Positions 23,148-35,364 of a stretch of 64,000 bases of DNA are shown here, piece by piece; within the stretch, counting starts at the first letter, position 1; each line of letters starts with the position of its first letter. The translations under genes and the position numbers were made by a program. The notes under the pieces are model-generated. The model was not told the DNA's origin and did no database searches. It was given only the letters and a program-made list of their open reading frames with translations. The stretch is taken from the NCBI GenBank assembly GCA_001466705.2, contig LATX02000200.1, forward strand, positions 682,001-746,000. The letters run 5' to 3'. Origin of the DNA: Moniliophthora roreri (Eukaryota > Basidiomycota > Agaricomycetes > Agaricales > Marasmiaceae).

Positions 23148-24369
23148 CGCTGTGCGCCGAATACCGAGTATTGAGGATGAAAGAGAACCTCTGCTGCAAC
23201 CCGATGAACATGACGAGTTTTTATATCTTCCCGGTTGAATATACGGGTACAGCAGTGAAAGGAGTTTGATGCTTTAGAACAACTGTCCGGTATCCAGAAG
23301 AGTTATGAAAGCTTGACGTGTAAGGGACAGAATATCGACCGGGACAGTTGCACCGATCCCGGTACTTACGCGTATCAGCCATAACTGAGCGTCTGGCATT
23401 GGCGTAACATACGACTTTCGCCCTGCCGTGAAAGGAATCATCACCGACGTAACTGGAAGAATTGCATAATGCAATGATGCTCCACATGGATAAAGGCGTC
23501 CGGGAAGAGCAATGTCCCACGCCTTTTGATAGTTGATGGTTACAGCCGAGGAAAGAATATATACCTAATAAGTCTTGATTTGTCGGTTGGGTGAGCAGAG
23601 GATTTGGACATCACGGTATTCAGGACTCGACAATAGCCGGGTCGACGACTGTTCATCCGGTTCAATTTTCGACGGCTCTCAATTCAGTGGATCCAAGAGT
23701 GTGGACAGAGTAGACGAATAGCGTCTACGTCCGAAGCAGCATGGTGCAGGGGTAAGACATTTGAAAGGACGCAATGCCAGCAAACATAGCCGTCCGGAAC
23801 AATGGACTCCTGTATTTCCTGTATTTCTTGCATCTCTGCGGTACGTATGCGCGACTGAAATGAAAAATGTTGCTGAAAGATGGCAAGGAGGATTATTACA
23901 GGCATTGTAGTCTGTCGAGAGAAGCTATCAGGAGATAGGCGTTGAGCCATGCAAAGGACACGGCTCCGAGCCTTCAGCAGCCTTCAATATCTCAGCTCTC
24001 CGTCGACCTAAGGGTAAGAAGAAGCTTTCCTACACCTAGCAACAGTGAATATATTCTTGTCCTTTTTCAGTCAAGGATGAATACCACACCGAGCTGCGAC
24101 TTCAGAGCTAGAATACTTGAAATTGATTGTCAATTGGAAAGATGGAACAGAAGGCAAGAATGCGCTAATGGTCGATGCCTGGGGGTGCGTTCAGTAGATT
24201 CGGATGATGATCGGGGTGGTTGAGGAAGGTCACGGTGGTGCTTATTATTACGCGAGAGCACGGCTGTCGCCTGATTCTGGTGATTTATGAACCAACACCA
24301 GCCAGCTGTGCTATAAAAGGCGACGTCGGCCCAGTTAGTTCCTGGATACGTTGCCCCTCCGCCTCTCTG
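23148..24369. promoter_or_regulatory. Divergent promoter region, PKD protein and desaturase
   Basis: 1.2 kb between two divergent starts. Short frames are present on both strands but none carries a recognisable domain or splice chain. It should contain the control region of the desaturase; no known motif could be assigned with confidence. Confidence 0.35.
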
Positions 24370-26262
24370 ATGGTCTTCAGGATGTCCAAGACGACGTCAA
24401 GCGGCTCCCCAGCAGTAGCAGCGAATAATAGCAAGCCAGCGACGCGGATTTGGTGGAGTAATGCCATTTTCTTCGTGGTGGTACACCTTGCAGCGGCAAT
24501 AGGTATTTATTTCTATCCGCCATCCGGTGTCCCACGAGAAACGCTTGTATTGGCCCTGGTTTCGTGGCAGTTGGCAGAATTAGGGTGAGTGGGAAAAGGT
24601 CGGGCGAAGGCGGCATTACTGATATTCGTAGAATCACAATCGGTTATCACCGTCTATATTCACACCGTGCATTTCGTGCAAGTTTGGGAGTGAGGATAGT
24701 GTTGTCTGCACTGGGGTCTGCTGGCTTCCAAGGCTCAATCAAGGCGAGTCTCCGAAAAATCTCAACATAGATGAAAACTGACGCGAACCCAGTGGTGGTA
24801 GGGAACCAGAATTGAACTGAATACGATAAATTCCCTCTAATAATCTCTCTAGGTGTCTCCGGCACAGACTACATCATGTGCGTATACCTTTTCCACCAGT
24901 TGCTCGGAAAGGGGATACTGAGAAGTTCCTAGCGTTTTACGGATGATCCTGTTCATGACCCATATGCTGCTACGCGGGGACTGCTGCATTCCCATGTTGG
25001 ATGGATATTCTTCAAGCCCACTTACGAAAAGATGGAGCTCGTGGACCGGCAAGATTTGGACAACGATCCAGGTACGTGGCCTGTCACTCTGTTGAGTCGA
25101 TAACTTCTCCTGACAGCTTTCTATCTCACAGTCGTGCGCTTCCAGCATAAAAACTACAGTGGGATTCCAAAGCTTGAAACGCTTGACGAATGCAGCCTCA
25201 CCAATTGAAACGACAGTACCGCTTGCACTCTTTTTTGGACTAGTTCTACCTTCGCTGGTCGGAATACTATGGGGTGATCCCGTAGGTGCCTGTGTTTGGG
25301 GTGGCTTGGTGGCGAGAGTTGCTGGTATGCACATGCCTACTGCGATCGTGTCCTCGGGCTCAGTTTTTTTCTTCTCTTTTTTTTCCAGTTTGGCATTGCA
25401 CTTTCCTCGTCAATTCGTGCGTTCACCTCAACTCTTTACCGCTTATATTGCCGATAACATTCATGCAGACTAGCCCACTGGGACGGGTTACAGCCTTACA
25501 GCGACGAGAATACTTCAAGAGGAAATCTTGTACGCCGTCCAGCTGCCACACAGATCCTGTCAACTGACTGATTGTGTAGCTCCTTGCAATTCTTACCTCA
25601 GGCGAGGGCAGCCATAACTTTGTGAGTAATGTAACGTCTTTACTTAAATTCTTACTGATGAAGCCTTTTCAGCACGTACATCGTTCAGTGTGTCTCACTT
25701 TTTTTACCTAACATACTTAGCTTGTAGCACGCATTCCCGCACGACTACCGCTCTGGGCCTTCACTGACCTCTTGGGATCCTTCGAAATGGATAATTCTCC
25801 TTCTTCATCGCCTAGGACTGATCACTGGTCTGCGAAGAGCACGCGAAGCCGACATGAAAGAAGCTTTGGTATACATGTCCCACAAAGCCGCTCACGGAGT
25901 CCCTCCCAAAGAGGACGAGGACCAAGCATTATCGGAGTGGACAATAGATGACGCGATCGACCATCTTCAATCTAATCCCTCACGGTGCCTTGTGTCTATC
26001 TCTGGATACGTGGTGGATATTACAGGATATCTCGGCGAACATGTACGCTGTTTCTGGTCTTGCCTGTGCGGCTCATTCTCATTTCTTGAAGCCCGGAGGT
26101 TCCATGTTACTTCGCAGGTATTCGTTGCAACTAGAAGTCGGGGCTGAAAGATACAAATGGCCAGACGCGACATGGGCTTTTGAAGGTGGTTTGAATAATC
26201 ACTCGCGTGCTGCGACGAGAAGAATGAAGGAGTTCAGGCTGGCGAGATTGAGCAATCAATAA
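24370..26262 (+). CDS. OLE1: Acyl-CoA delta-9 desaturase with C-terminal cytochrome b5 (OLE1 type)
   Basis: Thirteen exons give 416 residues: 24370-24584, 24632-24743, 24793-24797, 24853-24877, 24933-25071, 25132-25158, 25217-25324, 25389-25416, 25469-25529, 25580-25621, 25673-25675, 25728-26042, 26092-26262. The enzyme inserts the first double bond into palmitoyl- and stearoyl-CoA at the ER. Diiron His boxes: HRLYSH (78-83), HRLHH (115-119) and HNFHH (252-256). Membrane segments: IFFVVVHLAAAIGIYFY and PLALFFGLVLPSLVGILW. The b5 domain has heme ligands His360 (HPGG) and His397 (NNHS).

Two exons are minute: 5 nt (TGGTG), completing KWWCLRHR, and 3 nt (CAC), encoding His255 of box III. Each sits between introns of normal length with plausible branch sites. 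The intron before the 5-nt exon begins GCGAGT. Met1 (24370) or Met5 (24382) could be the start. Confidence 0.93.
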
Positions 26263-26598
26263 AGAAGTAATAGCGGCTGAATATGGTTGTTGACTGCTGG
26301 TTCGTAGTCACCGGGTCTAGTTACTTTATCTTCCTAACAATAGGGTGTATGTACTGTAGGCGATGAGTGTTGTAGAACTACGTACTCTATACAGCGTTAG
26401 ATGAAACATCGCCATTCGGCCGTCCCCTGGCAAGCGGGAGGCAGATCATTACCAAAATACGTCTATATAATTTAGGGCGGCCATTCTATATCAACAATAA
26501 ATTACAATATCCGACAAGTCGCAGTGTGATTAACGCAGATATTAGCGTGTAATAGTCAATGTAAAAGATTCGCCAAGGTATCAAGACGAAGCCCATGT
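26263..26598. other. 3' spacer, desaturase and GST-A (convergent)
   Basis: AT-rich non-coding DNA between two convergent stop codons. No feature recognised. Confidence 0.4.
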
Positions 26599-27454
26599 TT
26601 AGAACACATCCATGAATTCTTTGCATCTGTCCCGCAGCCTACGCCATCTACCGCCATTCCATTCCCTCACCCTTGACCACCCGTCATGCGCAGCCATACT
26701 TTCGATCCAGATCAAGACGGAACACAGCGCGAAATCAGCGTAAGATACGTGATGCCCCATAGCGCAGACACCGTCTCCGTCGCCCGTGTTCTTATCAAGA
26801 ACGGACGCGAGGAAATCGAACTGCTCTTTAACTAGAGCCCAAGCTCGCTCACGTTCCGGTCCAGGAGGCAGGGATTGTCCCGTTGGACGCGAGAAATGGG
26901 ACTGACTTCGAGGAGGGAGATGTTGATGGCTGAGGGGAACCATGATGGTGAGAAGCGGTTTTGCGAACACTTCTTGGATGTAGTGAACGAAGAGTGTCTG
27001 GAGAGCACGCGATCCTTCAGGGAAGACAGGTCTGGCAGGGTACAACGCTTCTAGGTATTCGGCAATGTTATTTGGGTTGGAAAGAATGGTAGGCGTTGCA
27101 CGATTTTGCGTTGGGTCAACAATGACGGGCAACGTGTATACTGGACGGCCATCACTACGATAGGAACTCGGTGGAGCACCGATAGAGATCAAGGTGGATT
27201 CGATATCCTGTACACGACTTAGCAATCTGGTTGGACATGGTAGGTTTCTGCGTACCGGAAATTCGACCCAAACAGTCCGATGAGGCAGTCGTTTGTAGTT
27301 CAAAATAAACCTACGGTCGTCAGTGGCAGCTTCAGCGATAGATCGAGTACAGGTCCAACCTTATCCGCCATATATTCGGGGCCCATGGTTGAGGGCTGTA
27401 ACCTGGAATGTCGTACAGAACGATTGTGGGTATGGACTTGGAGTGGCGGGACAT
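26599..27454 (-). CDS. Glutathione S-transferase family protein A, 252 aa
   Basis: Exons 27454-27360, 27310-27256 and 27207-26599. The N-terminal thioredoxin-like half reads LYDIPGYSPQPWAPNIWRIR, FILNYKRLPHRTVWVEFPD and PVYTLPVIVDP, with NNIAEYLEALYP closing the glutathione site. The C-terminal half is helical (VKEQFDFLASVLDK, VSYADFALCSVLIWIES, RVREWNGGRWRRL). The signature resembles the basidiomycete etherase-type or Ure2-unlike GST classes used in detoxification of aromatic compounds, but class assignment is tentative. About 55% alike by eye to the neighbour at 28448-29283, in the same orientation, so the pair arose by local duplication. This copy has an intron after EFP that the neighbour lacks. 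Confidence 0.85.
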
Positions 27455-28447
27455 CGCGTTTGTTTGAAATTGAGGAAAGGATTGTAGTTTGTTGAAAGAT
27501 GGCAATGGATGTTAAATTGAAGCCTAGGTTATATACGTCGTTTACAATTCCGACGAGTCTGTTTCTGTCAAGCTACCCAAAGGATCAATGATGCAATGGG
27601 TATGTGGATTTTAAACTCACTTACCCGCAGATGGATTTTCATCCATGGATCCGATGCCTCGAGTCAAGGAGCGCCATCCGTACTACCTCAAAGTCACCCA
27701 GGTCCACTCAGGCAAAGCAAATCATGTCGTATAGAAATGACTTGAGAGGCTGTACGCGACACCTCAAAATTGAGGCTGGCTCACTTGAGAGATCTTGATG
27801 GATATAGTGCTGTCAGGTAGTACTTGATACGTTGTCAATACCCACAGGTGAAGTATCCTGGTTCATCATCGCAGCAAGATGAAGGTGAAAGTCAAGAGAC
27901 GGACAAATATCGGCGCCTGTTCACGCCGACGGTGACTGAGTCAGCGGCAGCCCTATTTCCAGATATGGGCAATTGTCCGGACCCATAAACGCCCACGTCG
28001 AGCAAACTGAGATAAGACCGTGAAGGTCGGGCTGAGCCAGAATTTTCGTTTCTCTGAGTTACTGTCAATCGTGCTACTACTAACGGGACAGTGATAGTAT
28101 ACATCGGCACCTGTATCATCAACGGGATCCTCCGACGGTTTGTCTCTTTATCCGCCGCCCACATACAGCTATCGGCTCTCGGTTATCGAATTCCGACCAC
28201 GAATTCTTTGCAGATACAGCTCTCCTAGTCCGACTTGTCCTTTCTATCAGTCGTTTCGCGCTCTTCCGGGCCCCAAATCTATATTATATTCCGCCTGCGC
28301 CGCATGGGACAATGAGCCAGCGCAGGGTCCTCTAGAAATACAAATTACAAGGTACAGATACAGCTACGTATGTGATCATCTACGGTGCAATTAAATAATT
28401 CCCAACATAAGCAGTGCGCGTTGAAGACCAAAACAGAAGGAGAGGAA
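27455..28447. other. Spacer between the two GST paralogues
   Basis: About 1 kb with no supportable gene. It should hold the promoter of GST A (near 27455-27600) and the 3' end of GST B. Short open frames here have no domain content. Confidence 0.4.
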
Positions 28448-29283
28448 TTAATATTCACCCATGTAAGGTTTACATCTCTCCCAGAGTCGTTCCCATCTAC
28501 CGCCATTCCAAGACCGAATCCTCGACCATCCATCGTGGGGAGCCATTCGCTCAATCCAGATGAGGACAGAACACAGAGCAAAGTCCGCGTAGGACACGTC
28601 GTGACCCATCACGACAACTCCGTCGCCGTCCCCAGCATTCTTTGCCATGATTGTGGCGAGAAAATCAAACTGTTCTTTGGCTACAAGCCAGGCCTGCTCT
28701 CGCTGAGGCCCAGGTGGGAGAGGCTGGCCAGTTGAGTGTCCTGCTAGCCCGGGTTGAGGACGCAAATAGTCTTGGCTGCGCCCTGAGAGGTGCTGATGGC
28801 TCAAAGGAACCATAATGGGAAGAAGAGGCTTCGCAAATACTTCTTGAATGTAGTGAATAAAAAGCATTTGCACTGCTTTTGACCCAGGCGGGAATAGAGG
28901 CCGTGAAGGATATGTAGCCTCGAGGTACTCTGCGATATTGTTGGAGTTGGAAAGAATGACAGGAGAAGATGGGTTCCTCCCAGGATCCACGATTACTGGA
29001 AGTGTATAGACGGGCTGTCCATTGCTGCGGTAGGATGTCGGTGGTGCACGAATGGAATGAAGAGTCGCTTCGACATCCGGAAATTCCACCCACACGGTGT
29101 GGTATCGAATCCTTTTATAATTCAATATGAACCTATATGCGTTGCGCGTCAGTAGTTGCAACCAAGGACAATGTTGCCCTACCTTATCCTCCAGATGTTC
29201 GGAGCCCAAGGTTGGGGACTCGAACCCGGTGTATCATACAAGGTGATAGCAGAGGAGCTCGTACGAGAGGAATGCTTGGACAT
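28448..29283 (-). CDS. Glutathione S-transferase family protein B, 261 aa
   Basis: Exons 29283-29183 and 29132-28448. The start MSKHSSRTSSS leads into LYDTPGSSPQPWAPNIWRIR, then FILNYKRIRYHTVWVEFPDV, PVYTLPVIVDPG, NNIAEYLEATYP and the helical domain ending RCKPMGEY-like. It aligns with GST A from start to end and differs by a short Arg/Gly/Pro insertion (QDYLRPQPGLAGHS) and by lacking the second intron. Likely cytosolic conjugation or glutathione-dependent reduction of small electrophiles; substrate unknown. Confidence 0.85.
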
Positions 29284-30379
29284 CTTGAAAATGGATGGAT
29301 TCGAGAGTGTCGTACGAGGCCACTTTAAATATGAGAATTCCGACCACATATACACCTTCCGTTTCCTGACGCGGTCGCCAGTGATAGGTATCGAAGGATG
29401 CAGTCCGTCGTCTCCAAACAATCGTCTTTGTTTGATCAAGAAGTAACAATCGTTTCGCGTTTGATCTTGGATGCAGACATTTGCACGGTAGTGTTGAGAG
29501 AATAATCTGGATCATAGTGCTGCCCGGGTGTGTGACTGTCACGATGCAGAAGGAGAGTCATCGTTGTACTGCTAAGCAATGTCGTTCACCTGAAATTGAC
29601 CCTTATGATTTCTATCACCAACAGCAACGACTTCCGCTGAATGAGACAATTCGCTTGGAGTGAGGTTCTGCATAGCTCCTGCGAACATCGGTTGAGCGGA
29701 TGGCAGGAAAATCTAACCTTTTCGAAGCCAAACTTGAGTTGGAGAGTCTACGAGTGCTTCTAAACGCGAGCACACGCTTGAAAGATTGATCAGACGAGTA
29801 CTGGCCGTTACCAGAATTTGTGACGCGTACCTGTGATTCTTCCAACGAGGGCATAGCCTTGCCTCCACCAACTTGGGCCTAAGGAGACGGAGCCCTGAAA
29901 CGGCCCCCAATCAAAATGCATGATGAAAGCCTCCCGAGTAATGTACAAGTAAAATAAACATTCAGAAACCGCAGTGCAGATTTTGAGCCCTTAACTCAGT
30001 CGACTGGGTGCTCATAGCTCTTACCGCTTTAATCCCTTGCTATTGTCTTGTCTTTGGCGACGTCAGAGGCGGGAAGGTACCGGTAAATAACCATAAGACG
30101 AAGTAAAAAAAACTGGGTAGGCATGGAACGATGGAACGTATGGGAGCAGAGAAAGGGTCATAAAACAATCGCAAGCGCCAGTCTCACAAATTCGGATCCC
30201 GAGAAGCGGTCCGTTGATTATCTGCAGTTTCCAAGTAGCTATCTTTACAACGCAAGCTATTCGAATTTGACGTCGGTAATCTGTGCTTGAGAGCGCAACA
30301 AATTACAATCCGTCCACCGCCATACTGATGAGTATACGATACGAATATACAAGTACGTCCAATCACAGATGCTTCAAGT
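29284..30379. other. Spacer between GST B and the exporter-like gene
   Basis: No convincing gene. Open frames on both strands between 29481 and 29910 lack splice sites and resemblance. Holds the GST B promoter and the 3' end of the next minus-strand gene. Confidence 0.35.
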
Positions 30380-33300
30380 TCAAACTTGAACATGGGATCT
30401 ATCAAATTGATCTCTCCAGTTGACGAAGCCTTTGAGGGGTATTTCACCGCAGAGCTTCCTCGTAATTCTATGCAGTTCGTCAAGGCACTAAGCGGTGAAA
30501 TGAATCAACAAAGAACGATACAACAATAGAATCGCCACCCACCTGTAATAGCTGGAAGACCGATACAACAGCTGTTGCATAATACATGTATTCAAGCGAT
30601 GTGATTTGCTCGGCGGTCACTAAATCATGCTCTTGGTGCTCGTTATCCCGAGAAGAGGCTGCATGAACGTGGTGGTGGCTGTGATGATGGTAAAAGAACC
30701 TCCCGACAAGTTTCTGCGGAAGTACTTCATGCAAAGGTTCGGCAGTCTTGAGAGACTGTGACACGACAGAAAACACGGACATGACTTCTGTGATCTATCG
30801 CGGATAATTAATAAACACTGATAGCAGAGTACATAAGGGGTTTGCTTACGAAGTGCGGGTTGAGAATCTTGGTGTTGTGGAGGAATTTGAGCCGCCATTC
30901 GTCATCCATCTGTAACAAAGCCCCTCCCAGCTTCGGCAGATACGTCAATGGGTGACCTAACACAAGTGAGGACAGTACCTTACCTGTGCTAAGGGCGAAA
31001 TCATCTCAGCTTCAGTCTCCACTAGATCATTATAATCTTCCGCCGGCCACTTTCCTCTAACGTTCCCCTCCCATTTTGCGAGAGCGGTCAAACCTCGAAT
31101 AGCATTGACTTCGTCACCGAGACTCAACAGTCTCTGCCTAAACTCCTTCAGCCAAGGGAGAGCGGGAGAGGTGTGAGTATAACCATCTGGTTCCTCCACA
31201 TCGCTGTCACTGTCTCCTGTGTCACGGGAAGACAACCTGTCTTCGGAAATCCAAGTTGCGACAAGAAACCCGTAAAGGTTGGAGAGAGCAGAAATCAACG
31301 CAGCGTTTCTCCTTCTGACGGCCTTCCTCCCGGACTGAGGTGGTAACATCATAATGATGAAGGAAGCGGCAGCGCCTGTCATTGTTATTGATTTAATATG
31401 GGCGTCCGTATACCCATTTATTACTAACTCACCGATTGAAACGAGAACAAAGCGCCTCCATGCCACGTTCCATCCAATCCCTAAGTTGTTCATCAGCTAA
31501 ATTGTCGAAAGAAAAAATAGAAAATAGATGAATAAATATATTCAGAACGAACCGGGGGAGCCATACGACGGGAGATTGCCATCTATCCAAGAGTATCCCA
31601 CAATCAGCGCAAAGGTAGCCTAAGGTAACAGCTTTAGACTCCATCCCGCCTTCAACAGCAAGTCTGACTCACACACGCAAGGAGAAGGCCAGTTAGATAT
31701 TGGGGCGGTGCATAAAGACGAAGGAAAACGAGAGGGAAGCACCAAAAGGCCATAGAGGCGGCAGCACCATACGGGTTTCCATTACCGTGCCCGTTTCCTG
31801 TGCACTCGAGTCAGACGGAACAAACTATAATCTTTGGCCGAACGTACCCATGTACCACGCCGCCAGGCCAAGAACCAGACCTATTATAGTGCCGAGGAGG
31901 CGAGTGAAGAGATTGAAGATTTGGTCGGAGGCAAAAATGTTCATCGTGGTTTGTGCCATGATTAGCGCCCTAAAAATTAGAGTGAGTGACGCAAGGAGAA
32001 TCAAACGAAGAGCAACGGCGTACCATAAACCTTTCTGAACATAATAGAAATCTGTCGAAGCAGATAAAGTCAATTAGTTATTTCAAGAAGAGCTATGAGA
32101 TTGGCCACTCACTGGCCGTGCTTCTGAGGACACCCGGAATCCACAAGGCGATAGTGATAATCACATACTTGAAGGTGAACTGGAGAAACAACAAGGGTAC
32201 AATATCACATCGGAACGGAAAACCGTAAAAACTGACCATGGCCTCGGCCGTCTTTGTCCAGTGGTAGAGCGAATGAATAGTGTTCATGATTCTCTGTACT
32301 ACATTGGTCGGCGGTGCACTGTCTGGATCCCGTCCTAAACAGCGGTTAACCGGTGTATCAATGAACGTGATGGACCTACTATATTCCTTTTCATTCGTCA
32401 CATCAACGACCAACGGCGATGCGTCTTCACCGGTAACTGCAATCCCGTCATCACTGGCGTCCCTCTGCATCAAAAGGTTTCCTAGTTTCCTCAAACCCTT
32501 CGGCGCCCAAAGTCTGTTCCGCTTCCTCTTCATCGCCGTCGCTTTGACATGTCCCATCAATGACAACGTGCTCTCGCTCACTGCAAGCATAGTTGTGAGG
32601 AATACAAACGAAAGAAACAAGGCCCGAAGGGGTAGACCCGGATCGTTTGGCTTTGAAACTTCACGATTCATCAGATCCATGAACGGCTCGAGAACGACTA
32701 GTCTATTCTGGGTCTTAAACGCCGCGATTTCCATGCGAAGTTGTTCCATGGAAGTATCGAGGGCTTTGGCGAGGGCGCCGTCTGTATCTTGTTTCCCAGT
32801 CCATCGGCGTTTGTTGATGCTCTCCAACACGTCGCGAGTACTTTGAATACCTTCCATACAAGCATTACGCAAAGCAGCAGTCGATTTCTCAACCAATGGA
32901 AGCATATCCACCATGCGCACGTTATGCTTGCTCTCCATTTCCAGGTTTAGCTGGTTGATGTGGTGTAGGAGGTAGGTATCATTCGAGGCCGTGAGCGTGG
33001 AGGTTTGCGTAGCAATTTGGGAGACCGAAGAGCCGGCACTTTCCGCCTCGAGTGTAGCGGTCTGTCCAACGAATTTTGAAAAACATGGCAAAGCGGCTTT
33101 TGGGGAATCAGTTCAATTCAAAATGCGAGGATTTGAAAGGCTAACCTATTCGAGAAGCGAGTCCAAGCATAGGTTCCAGCAGGTCTTTTACATCATCTGA
33201 ATTGAATCTACCCCAGCTAAACTCGAGGGGTAAGAAACCAGACAGGGCAAGAACTTTCAATGCCTCCATGAACATGCAGTTCTTGGGAGTCAGGAAGGAT

Positions 33301-34568
33301 GAACGTACGCTGTTTTTGAGTTCCGATAACCAATGCTCGTAATCCCTTCGTTTTAGCCATAACCACATTCGTAGGATCTCCCAATTGCGCTGGTGTCGAA
33401 CGAAGAACTTCGGTTTGCAGGGCGATGATTTCCTTGATACGTCCAAGTTGCTCGCATGTTGTACTCAGGTACGAATGGCTCATCGTTTCCGGAAAGACGA
33501 AGATGGTCGTTATGCATGCTATGCCGATGTAGCAAGCTACAGATTTTAAAGTGGAATCGAGAAGATTGTAGCGAGAGGACGGAAAGAGTGGCCCAAGTGA
33601 CTGAAGGCTGTCAGCATAAGATAAGTTGATCATGTATACTACTCACACAGAAAATGTCGATACTGATCGTGCCGAATATGCTGAGCATTATAAGCTTAGG
33701 GGCATATGCTCTCAGGAAGCCGAAGATGAATGCACCGAGTCCGAGGAAACAACCAAACACGGCCGATGAACTTTGTTCATGATCAGCACACGCCGTTGTC
33801 CAATGAAATGGAATCATACCGGATATCCAAAAACAAGCCGTTGAAAACTGCTACCGTCTGAGCCAACGTGGGATTTGCCTGAAGATTAGGGTCGGAGCGG
33901 ATACTGGAAACGTTTTAAAAACTATGAAAATGGAGTTCAGGGACTGCTTACCTTTCCTGGAGCTGCTGCGTGGCCGCTTGCAGTTGAGCTGCATTACGAG
34001 ATGCTAGAGCTGCTCGCATAGCAGCGGCACCGATTCCCCAACCAAGAAGAAGGCCTATCACAAGTGTCGAGATCATCTAAGCATTGAGGAAATGAGTTCC
34101 ATGATCTTGCGTTTTAGATCGCAGGCATACAAATAGGAAGAATTGAACCGGCATGTTTGGGGGAAGGAAGAAACTTGTCAGGATCGAGAAGAAAGCGCTA
34201 TTCATTTATGGAGAATTAGAGATACCATCTAGCATGCATTTGTGTGCCACTCACGAGGTTCCCAATGCACGTAACGATGGATTTGGTAGTATTATCACGA
34301 AACTGACCCAAGACGCTAGCCAACATCTCAGAAAAACTTTGAACGAGCGTGGTGACTTGAGGTTGGTAAGAACCCATGGTGGAAGTTGAAAACGCGTCTT
34401 CTTTGTCGAGCTAGCAGGTGTGTCTGCATTGGAGGCCTTTTCTTCTTTCGAGGGCATCGAATATTGTGGTGTTCGTTGGTCGCTCGGGGCGTTTTCAGTA
34501 TGGGTGGATGCCCCCGAATTAGAGTTCTCCCCCTGAAGATCTTGATTGGGAGAGGACGTCTTGACCAT
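30380..34568 (-). CDS. Aromatic acid exporter-like membrane protein (PF10337/FUSC/PF10334 type), 1,106 aa
   Basis: Seventeen exons close in frame: 34568-34255, 34197-34131, 34076-33952, 33903-33820, 33770-33647, 33600-33309, 33253-33146, 33096-32113, 32051-32024, 31969-31848, 31797-31673, 31619-31553, 31480-31433, 31375-30984, 30930-30850, 30794-30543, 30487-30380. A disordered head is followed by an N-terminal membrane bundle (SFKVFLRCWLASWVSFVIIL, MISTLVIGLLLGWGIGAAA, VFGCFLGLGAFIFGFL), a long soluble section with GFLPLEFSWGRF, then a second bundle (IMAQTTMNIFASDQIFNLF, RLLGTIIGLVLGLAAWYMGN, SMAFWCFPLVFLRLYAPPQY) and a cytosolic tail ending LCGEIPLKGFVNWRDQFDR. This is the fungal relative of FUSC/aromatic-acid exporters. 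Transported substrate unknown. Confidence 0.87.
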
Positions 34569-35364
34569 TCCAGTGCAGACGGAAGTCGATTACACTGAAC
34601 TGAAGAGCTGTCTATGGGCTGTCAATGTGTCATGGTGCGATTGCAAAAATGGATTCACGTGCGCCGATCCCAGTTGTCAGCAATTTACACAATTGCCGTG
34701 ATACTCCGTCGACGACGTGGGAGTCTGGGACATGCACATCTCGGTGTTCGGTTCCTCTCAACGGTCATTACGATGGTAAGGTCTCGATGGTAAAGGTATA
34801 CCGTATCAGAGCCAAGTGGTATGGCAAACTACAAGCTTCTTATTGTCTACAGTATCCTTCTACGGTATCCTTGGTTGGATCTCGGTCACTACAACTTCTT
34901 CTGTAAGGGTGAACTAGTTGCGCCGCCACTTCCCGCCCGTGGCACATTAAGGCCCCATCGCCATCGCACCCTGATGCAGGCGCTGACGTAGACGATGTCG
35001 AACCGGGGTGTGTGTCGTTGACCTCAGTTTGGAACGAGCGATTGAGTCTGCTTACAGGAGACTAGTTTGGAGCTGAGAGGAGCCGATCAAGGGACCAGCC
35101 AGAAGTGCCTATGGCCAGTAAATGGAAGAACATGAATGCAATTCCTAACAGGAGACATGGAATATCAAGCCGCCTTGACGCTAAAAGCCAGCTGTGAATG
35201 GTGAATGTCAGGTCGGCCGTCGACGGACGGGAAAGAAAAGCGGGGACGAGATTTGTCAGTGGGCCGGGTAAGCTGGACCGGGAGGTGCCGGGAGTTTGAT
35301 TAAATTTCTTTAAGTTTCTCGCCGGAATCAACTGCGTCACCGCAACTTTTTCTCTACAACCATC
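34569..35364. promoter_or_regulatory. Divergent promoter, exporter-like gene and transaldolase
   Basis: 796 bases between two divergent starts. Around 35270-35300 the leader of the transaldolase gene is pyrimidine-rich near the ATG (TTTTTCTCTACAACCATC). No coding feature seen. Confidence 0.4.

Noticed and set aside
25622..25727. Single 106-nt intron instead of two introns and a 3-nt exon
   Set aside because: It would delete one histidine of His box III; both sub-introns have complete signals. Kept as a possible alternative isoform.
29156..29446. Plus-strand frame over the GST B promoter and first exon
   Set aside because: Antisense shadow; the minus strand has GST motifs and a clean intron.
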